From positions 50,509,620 to 50,573,619 of the forward strand of contig CM056583.1 of assembly GCA_029721435.1 (NCBI GenBank): a stretch of 64,000 bases of DNA. The letters run 5' to 3'. Of this stretch, positions 58,835 through 64,000 are shown piece after piece. A model generated the notes under the pieces. That model made no database searches, was not told the origin of the DNA, and was given only the letters and a program-made list of their open reading frames with translations. The DNA comes from Gymnothorax reevesii. Its lineage: Eukaryota; Chordata; Actinopteri; Anguilliformes; Muraenidae. A program made the translations under genes and the position numbers. How positions within the stretch are numbered: the first letter of the stretch is position 1; every line of letters begins with the position of its first letter.

Positions 58835-60200
58835 TAAATACTTGGACGGAGACTATTTTAATTGTTTTATATGAACCATGTTGGAATTATACACATTTTA
58901 TACACAGCCCCTCAGTGGAATCAAAAATAATTTGACAAACCAAAATGATCGTTAATTAAAAATGTTCATTTTAATACTTGCTGACATACCCTTCACAGTC
59001 AATGACTGTCTAAGGTGTGGAACCCATAGAAATCACGAGACATTGGGTTTCTTCCCTGGTCATTCACTGCCAGGCGTTCACTGCAGGTGTCTTCACTTCC
59101 TGCTCTGTTTTTTGGGCATTTTGTCTTCAGTTTTGTAGCTAAATTCATGCTCAGTTGTATTCAGGTTGTATAATTTATATGCCCTTTATTGAATATTCTT
59201 TTTCCTTTGCCTTAAAAAACATAGTGTTGTTTTGAAGAATGCTTCCAAGTCATCATCCATCTGCTCTGTGAAACGTCTAATGGGTTCTGAAGCATTGTGC
59301 AGGATGTAATAAGCATGTAATTCAGCCCTTCACTGTTCAGAATTCATCTTCCAGCATTTGTCAACAGTTATACCACCAGGGACATCAACATCAAGGGACC
59401 CAGCTCAAATGGTATGCAAAAATTCCCACTCATGGTCACTCCACAGATGAGATGCTTCGCTTGGGATCATTATTAGTTCCTCCATATTCACTTCCCTTCT
59501 CATTGGTTGAAATTAATTTCAGCCGTCAGGATATTCTCCCAGAATTATGTAGGTTTTTAATGTTTTTTGTCTGTTTGTTTTAGCTAACTTCCTGTTCTTG
59601 AGCCTTCCCAATGGTTTACATTTAGAGATAAACCCTCTGGAGTTACTTGGGTCTTCTCTTGATTTCTGACTCTGGCGCTGGCATGCTTATCTCCTCGAGA
59701 GTTTTCTGAGCATCTGTTGTGAAAGGGCTTTTCTGAATCAGGGAAAGAGTTGTTCTGCTGTCAAGCATAGTTGTTATCCAAGGTCTTCCAGGCCTTTTTG
59801 TATTCCTGAGTGCACCAGTGCTTTTTTTTTTAAATATGTCAAGTTGTTCAGTTGGCCACACCAAATGAGTCTTATTCTCAGGTAGGTTTGCTTTTTCAGC
59901 CTAATGGCTTGCGTTACTGGCTGTGACAGCTCGTTGGATTTTATATTGAGTTAACCACAACAGAATGCAAATGCAGGACTTGAAATCGACTGGAGACTTT
60001 TTATTTGTTCACGTTTATATAAAATTATTAGGGAATAAAACATTCTGCCATATAATAGCTGAGCAGTCAGTTGTCCAAATACAATTACTTTTTGCCCCTT
60101 AAAAGGGGGCTCTAAAAATTAAAGCTGCAATTCCAACACCATCCACCCAGTTTCAATGTCCATACCCACAAATTGATGCTGAAAGTCCGCACTTGATCTC
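58835..60200 (-). mobile_element. Degraded Tc1-family transposon
   Basis: On the minus strand, 59643-59864 reads as the N-terminal part of a Tc1 transposase (STGALRNTKRPGRPWITT, IQKSPFTTDAQKTLEE, SEIKRRPK). The flanks have Tc1-type terminal wording (ATAAATACTTGGACGGAGAC at 58834; CAATTACTTTTTGCCCCTTA near 60080). The catalytic half is badly eroded. Exact ends not determined. Confidence 0.65.
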
Positions 60201-61067
60201 GTATTCATTATTTAATCTCAACTGCAATAATCTATGTTTGATAACTAAAATTGCAATGTTGTCAACATCCATATTTGTGGACCTGTGTGGATATTCATAG
60301 GCTAAAATTAATCTCTAACACGGCTGTTTTTCAGACATTGAATAGATGTGAGTGTTGCTAATGATATGTTTACATTTTGAAACTGGAATAAGGTCTTGAT
60401 ATGGACTGACATATAGATAACAAAGCATTCTTTATGTAAGGGTTATTGAGTGTTAGCTTTATATGAAGTGTTCATACCACATTCTGGAGTTTCAGAATTG
60501 CTGATGAATGAAGGAGAAAGCATCTCTGGAATTTTTGACATCAAAATGTCCTGAGTGCTTCCTTCAAGTCAAAATACCACTGTCCGTCCATAAAGGGTCA
60601 AGAATCAGAAATTGCATTTCATAGTATCAGACATTCTAAATACACTGCCCATCCACAGAAAAGTAGCTGTTTGGATTTAAATAAGTAAATACTCAAGAGC
60701 CTTTTATTGGATCCTGACTACAGTGATGAATGTTTCATGGCAATAATTCTTTTAATCCTGATTGATTCAGTGCGTAACTTCTCATTTCATCAGAAGATGA
60801 ACAGTTGTGTTCAAAAAATAGCAGTACGTTCAAAATTTGAATTAATTTTTTTTTACATATTTCAAATGTAGAGGAAACATTACACATTCAATTCCAAATC
60901 AAAGCATTTACAAATTTCATCAAGTCTTTGTTGTTCTTTTATAGGAAGCAAAGAAAAGGATTTTAATCTGTTAAAAAAATAGCACTGTCATCAATTTTAT
61001 CTTTAAACTCAAATACTAAATTTAACTCCAGATTTAACTTCAATTTAAATTACTGAACTAAGATTTA

Positions 61068-62489
61068 CAGCGCCCTCCATAATTATTGGCACCCCAGGTT
61101 ATGATGTGTTCTTTAGCTTCTAATAAATTCAGTTTTTTTTTCTAAATAATATAGGACCACAATGAAAAAGAGGAAAATCCAACCTTTAATTCAAGTGCAT
61201 TTATTCAATGGGAAAAAATCCCACTTTAAGAAATAATTCTTTTACATCAAATCATGTGTGCCACAATTATTAGCACCCCTGATGTTAATACTTTGTACAA
61301 CCTCCTTTTGCCAACAAAGCAGCACCTAATCTTCTCCTTTAATGTTTCACAAGATGGGAGAATACAGAAAGAGGGATCTTTGACCATTCCTCTTTGCACA
61401 ATCTCTCTAAATCATGCAACGACCTGGGTTCTCTCCTCTGCACTCTCCTCTTCAGCTCACTCCACAGGTTTTCAATAGGGTTGAGGTCTGGGGACTGAAA
61501 TGGCCATGGGAGGAGCTTGATTCTGTGTCTGGTGAACCATTTCTGTGTAGATTTGGCCACATGTTTAGGGTCATTATCTTGCTAAAAGACCCAGTGACGA
61601 CCCATCTTCAGCTTTCGGGCAGAGTCCAACAGATTTTGATTTAAAATGTCCTGGTATTTCAAAGCGTTCATGATGCCATGCACCCTAACAAGGTTCCTAG
61701 GGCCTCTGGAAGAGAAACAGGCCCACGGCATCACCGATCCTCCCCCATACTTCACAGTGGGCATGAGGTGCTTTTCTGCATACTCATCTTTTGTGTTCCG
61801 CCAGACCCACTTAGAGTGTTTGTTGCCAAAAAGCTCTATCTTGGTCTCATCTGACCAAAGCACATGGTCCCAATTGAAGTCCCACTACTGCTTAGCGAAC
61901 TCCAGACGTTTGCGTTTATGATTGTGAGTGAGAAAAGGATTTTTCCGTGCATGCCTCCCAAACAGCTTGTTGGCATGTAGATAGCGCCTGATGGTTGTTT
62001 TGGAGACTTTGTGACTCCAAGATGCTACCATTTGTTGCAATTCTTTAATAGTGAGCCTTGGAGAACATTTTATATCTCTTACGATCCTTCTCCCTGTGCA
62101 TGGTGGCAAAATAAACTTGGATTAGAGTGGATAAGAGAAATGGCCTCTGTGTCACGTCAAATTTATACCCCAGAGAAACAGGAAGTGATGAATTACCAAT
62201 TAAATGTTCCTAGATAATCTGATCAACATTGTACAAATGTAGAAATACTTTAATGACATTTATTTCCTAGGAATTGTTAGGGGTGCCAATAATTGTGCAA
62301 CTAGTGATTTTATGAAAAATAATTATTTCTTATTCAGGGATTTTTTTCCCCTTAAAATTCACTTGGGTTGAAGGCTACATTTTTCCACAATTTTCAGTGT
62401 GAGAGTATGTTTCCGCAATAAAAACGGAATTTATTTTAAGGCTTTTAACACATCTTAACCAGGGGTGCCAATAATTATGGAGGGAGCTG
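61068..62489 (-). mobile_element. Complete Tc1-family transposon nested in another Tc1
   Basis: Inverted repeats CAGCGCCCTCCATAATTATT ... and its inverse AATAATTATGGAGGGAGCTG lie between TA dinucleotides (61066-61067 and 62490-62491). Length 1422 bp. It carries the best-preserved transposase frame in the window. Confidence 0.9.
61339..62109 (-). pseudogene. Tc1 transposase, nearly intact frame with nonsense codons
   Basis: A single frame on the minus strand holds the helix-turn-helix (TIKELQQMVASWSHKVSKTT, IRRYLHANKLFGR), then the DDE catalytic core: VLWSDETKIELFGNK (first Asp), QDNDPKH (second Asp), [11 protein letters not shown] (Glu). All three pieces are in one register. Stops occur after LEFAKQ, after GRHWVF and after SHLVKH; each looks like a single-base change. 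The extreme N-terminus (about the first 60 residues of a usual 340-residue transposase) is not seen in frame. No frameshift was found in this span. Confidence 0.85.
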
Positions 62490-62556
62490 TAGTTTTATAA
62501 CCATTGTTTTTGATAACTGCTGCGCATCTGCATTGCATGGAGTCAACCAACTTCCT

Positions 62557-63032
62557 TCACCTAGGATGAACAAACCACATTCCATATTTCCAGTGAATTT
62601 TTGAGTTTTGCTTCAGAAACTGCATTTTAATGTCACTCCACAAGTTTTCAATGCGGTTGAGGTCAGGGGATTGAGCTGGCCGCTCCATTACCTTTATCCT
62701 GTTTGTCTGGAGCCAAGATGTTGCTTGCTTCCTCGTATGTTTGAGGTTGTTGTCTTGTTGAAACACCCATTTTAGGGGCATTTCCCCTTTGGCATATGCA
62801 AACATAATCTCTTCTAGTATTTTGATGTATTCAAACTGATCCATTATCACTAGATCACTAGACCCGAAAAGAACAGTTTTAATCTTATCAGTCCACAGAA
62901 TGTTATGCCATTTCTCTTTGATAGCTCAGCTTTCATCAAATGTCTTCTGACTGTTACAGCACTTTCAGGTAATTTTATATCATCTTTGATGTTTCTTAAG
63001 GTAATGATTGGCTGAATCTTTGTCACCCTCAC
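62557..63032 (-). pseudogene. Tc1 transposase fragment of the outer element
   Basis: The minus-strand frames contain VTVRRHLMKAELSKRNGI, EEIMFAYAKGEMPLKW, VFQQDNNLKHTRKQATSW and AQSPDLNRIENLWSDIKM, that is, the end of the DNA-binding part, the second Asp and the Glu of the triad. Stops between the pieces show it is inactive. Confidence 0.8.
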
Positions 63033-63599
63033 TATTCTTTAATCCATTTAAAAGTAGTTGCTCATTTTCTTCCACTTGTTTCAGGTTTTTGTTGCCATCT
63101 TAAAGCATTTGAGATCATTTCAGCTGAGCATCCAATAATTGCTACATTATTTTATGAATTTTCCACTCTCCAATCAATCTTCATATCAAATTACATTGTT
63201 TCACTGAACAATGTTTGGAATGGCCCATTTTGCCTTGCAATTCAGAGGGAAATGTACTTTATCACAATGTGTGAAATAGTTGCTTCCCTTCTTCCTTAAT
63301 AAAGGATAATTAATGATACCTGTTTCTTCACTGAATAGAATAATTCTCAAATTAAACTCCACACTGTAATTATTTTGAACACGCCCCTTTCAATGAATGA
63401 GTCAATTTCTCAGAACAAGCAGCGTGCGTGTCATGACGGTTGGGTCTGTTGTTTTTCTTTTACACTACTACATCTATGAGTAAATTATTTGCCATTCAGA
63501 AACACCACTACTACCAATGACAGTACTTCATCAGGTTGTTGATGTTGTACTGCTATTTTTTTAACACAACTTTATCCCATGGTTGTTAAAAATGTGTTT

Positions 63600-64000
63600 C
63601 TGCATTTCAAGATGAGCGAATTGTTGGCCAGCATCAAGCAAAGAAAACAGCAATGGGGATTGCTGATGTCACTGGAATGGGTCAGGAACTGCCCGATAAT
63701 TTATTAAAACCTGGAAGGACAGCGGTGAACTTTCAACTTTGCAGAAGTAATGGGCTGGAGAAAAATCATGACTCCCCCTGATTGGGAATCACTAAAATGC
63801 TGTGATGTGTCATCTTAAAAAAAATCAACAGTAGAACTCATAACTATGAAGGTAAGAGCATTACTACATGTGCGATGCCACCAGAACTTGAAGTACTGGG
63901 CCGAAATAGCTGCATGGCCACTAGAAAGCCACTTGTTAAGGAGGCTTATTAGGGGAAAAACTAATTCAGTTTGCTAGAGAGCATTAAGATTGGACTGAAG
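63600..64000 (+). pseudogene. Tc1-family transposase N-terminal part, runs off the window
   Basis: Plus-strand frames with stops contain KINSRTHNYEGKSI, PPELEVLGRNSCMATRKPLV and a damaged LLESIKIGLK, equivalent to the end of the paired DNA-binding domain of Tc1 transposases (usually ...ATRKPLVSEA...FAREHKDW). The catalytic domain would lie beyond position 64000. Confidence 0.65.

Larger units (their letters stand above)
60803..63571 (-). mobile_element. Tc1-family transposon, interrupted by a second Tc1
   Basis: The left end AGTTGTGTTCAAAAAATAGC (60803) and right end (inverse of AGTTGTGTTAAAAAAATAGC, 63571) are terminal inverted repeats of one element. The transposase fragment lies to the right (62557-63032). 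Between 61068 and 62489 a complete different Tc1 is inserted at a TA. Without the insertion the element is about 1.35 kb, a normal Tc1 length. Confidence 0.75.

Noticed and set aside
1..64000. CRISPR arrays, bacterial operons, rRNA or tRNA genes
   Set aside because: No regularly spaced repeats, no bacterial gene organisation and no complete cloverleaf sequences were found; tRNA-like boxes occur only in SINEs.

Overview
The window looks like gene-poor, transposon-rich DNA from a ray-finned fish. The evidence is a vertebrate Jun-family gene with its coding sequence on one exon, many Tc1-family DNA transposons, CR1-, L1- and other LINE remnants, tRNA-derived SINEs of a type common in fish, hAT and PIF/Harbinger-like miniature elements, and AT-rich intergenic sequence with CA microsatellites. 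I cannot name the species from the sequence alone.

Only one intact protein-coding gene is supported: a Jun-family bZIP transcription factor at 54524-55564 (+ strand, 346 codons), closest to JunD in its bZIP and central motifs but with a c-Jun-like N-terminus. Upstream of it (53080-54520) lie two exact AP-1 sites, a cluster of CRE half-sites, a possible 5' UTR intron and a 202-codon antisense open frame. Downstream (55565 to about 57375) is an AU-rich 3' UTR with a candidate polyadenylation signal.

Layout. 1-2.4 kb: a 1.3-kb hAT-type element with an inverted-repeat element inside it. 2.4-12 kb: two elements with a hairpin at the terminus (2420, 6001), a 1.4-kb inverted-repeat element (6938), and a Tc1 copy split by a miniature element and a probable LTR. 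12.9-20 kb: SINE, LTR and LINE fragments, including a restriction-like endonuclease domain. 20.0-23.1 kb: a nearly complete but stop-ridden CR1 ORF2. 24-29.7 kb: a tandem hairpin-end element, a tRNA SINE, microsatellites and hAT pieces. 29.7-33 kb: a perfectly flanked hAT MITE and a Tc1 inserted inside another Tc1. 35-40.2 kb: SINEs, a PIF-like MITE and a 2-kb TTAA-flanked transposon with several nested insertions. 41-52.2 kb: sparse, with a hAT MITE, an L1 tail, two more hairpin-end elements, a foldback element and an LTR end. 57.5-64 kb: a cluster of Tc1-family elements with nested insertions directly downstream of the Jun gene.

The main candidate for something undescribed is a set of five sequence-diverse loci that share one architecture: short terminal inverted repeats, one of which also folds into a hairpin at the element end, often followed by a GTATTATG-like motif, with about 150-bp internal tandem units in the longer copies. 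The Jun gene is unusual in lacking several conserved MAPK-target residues in its activation domain.
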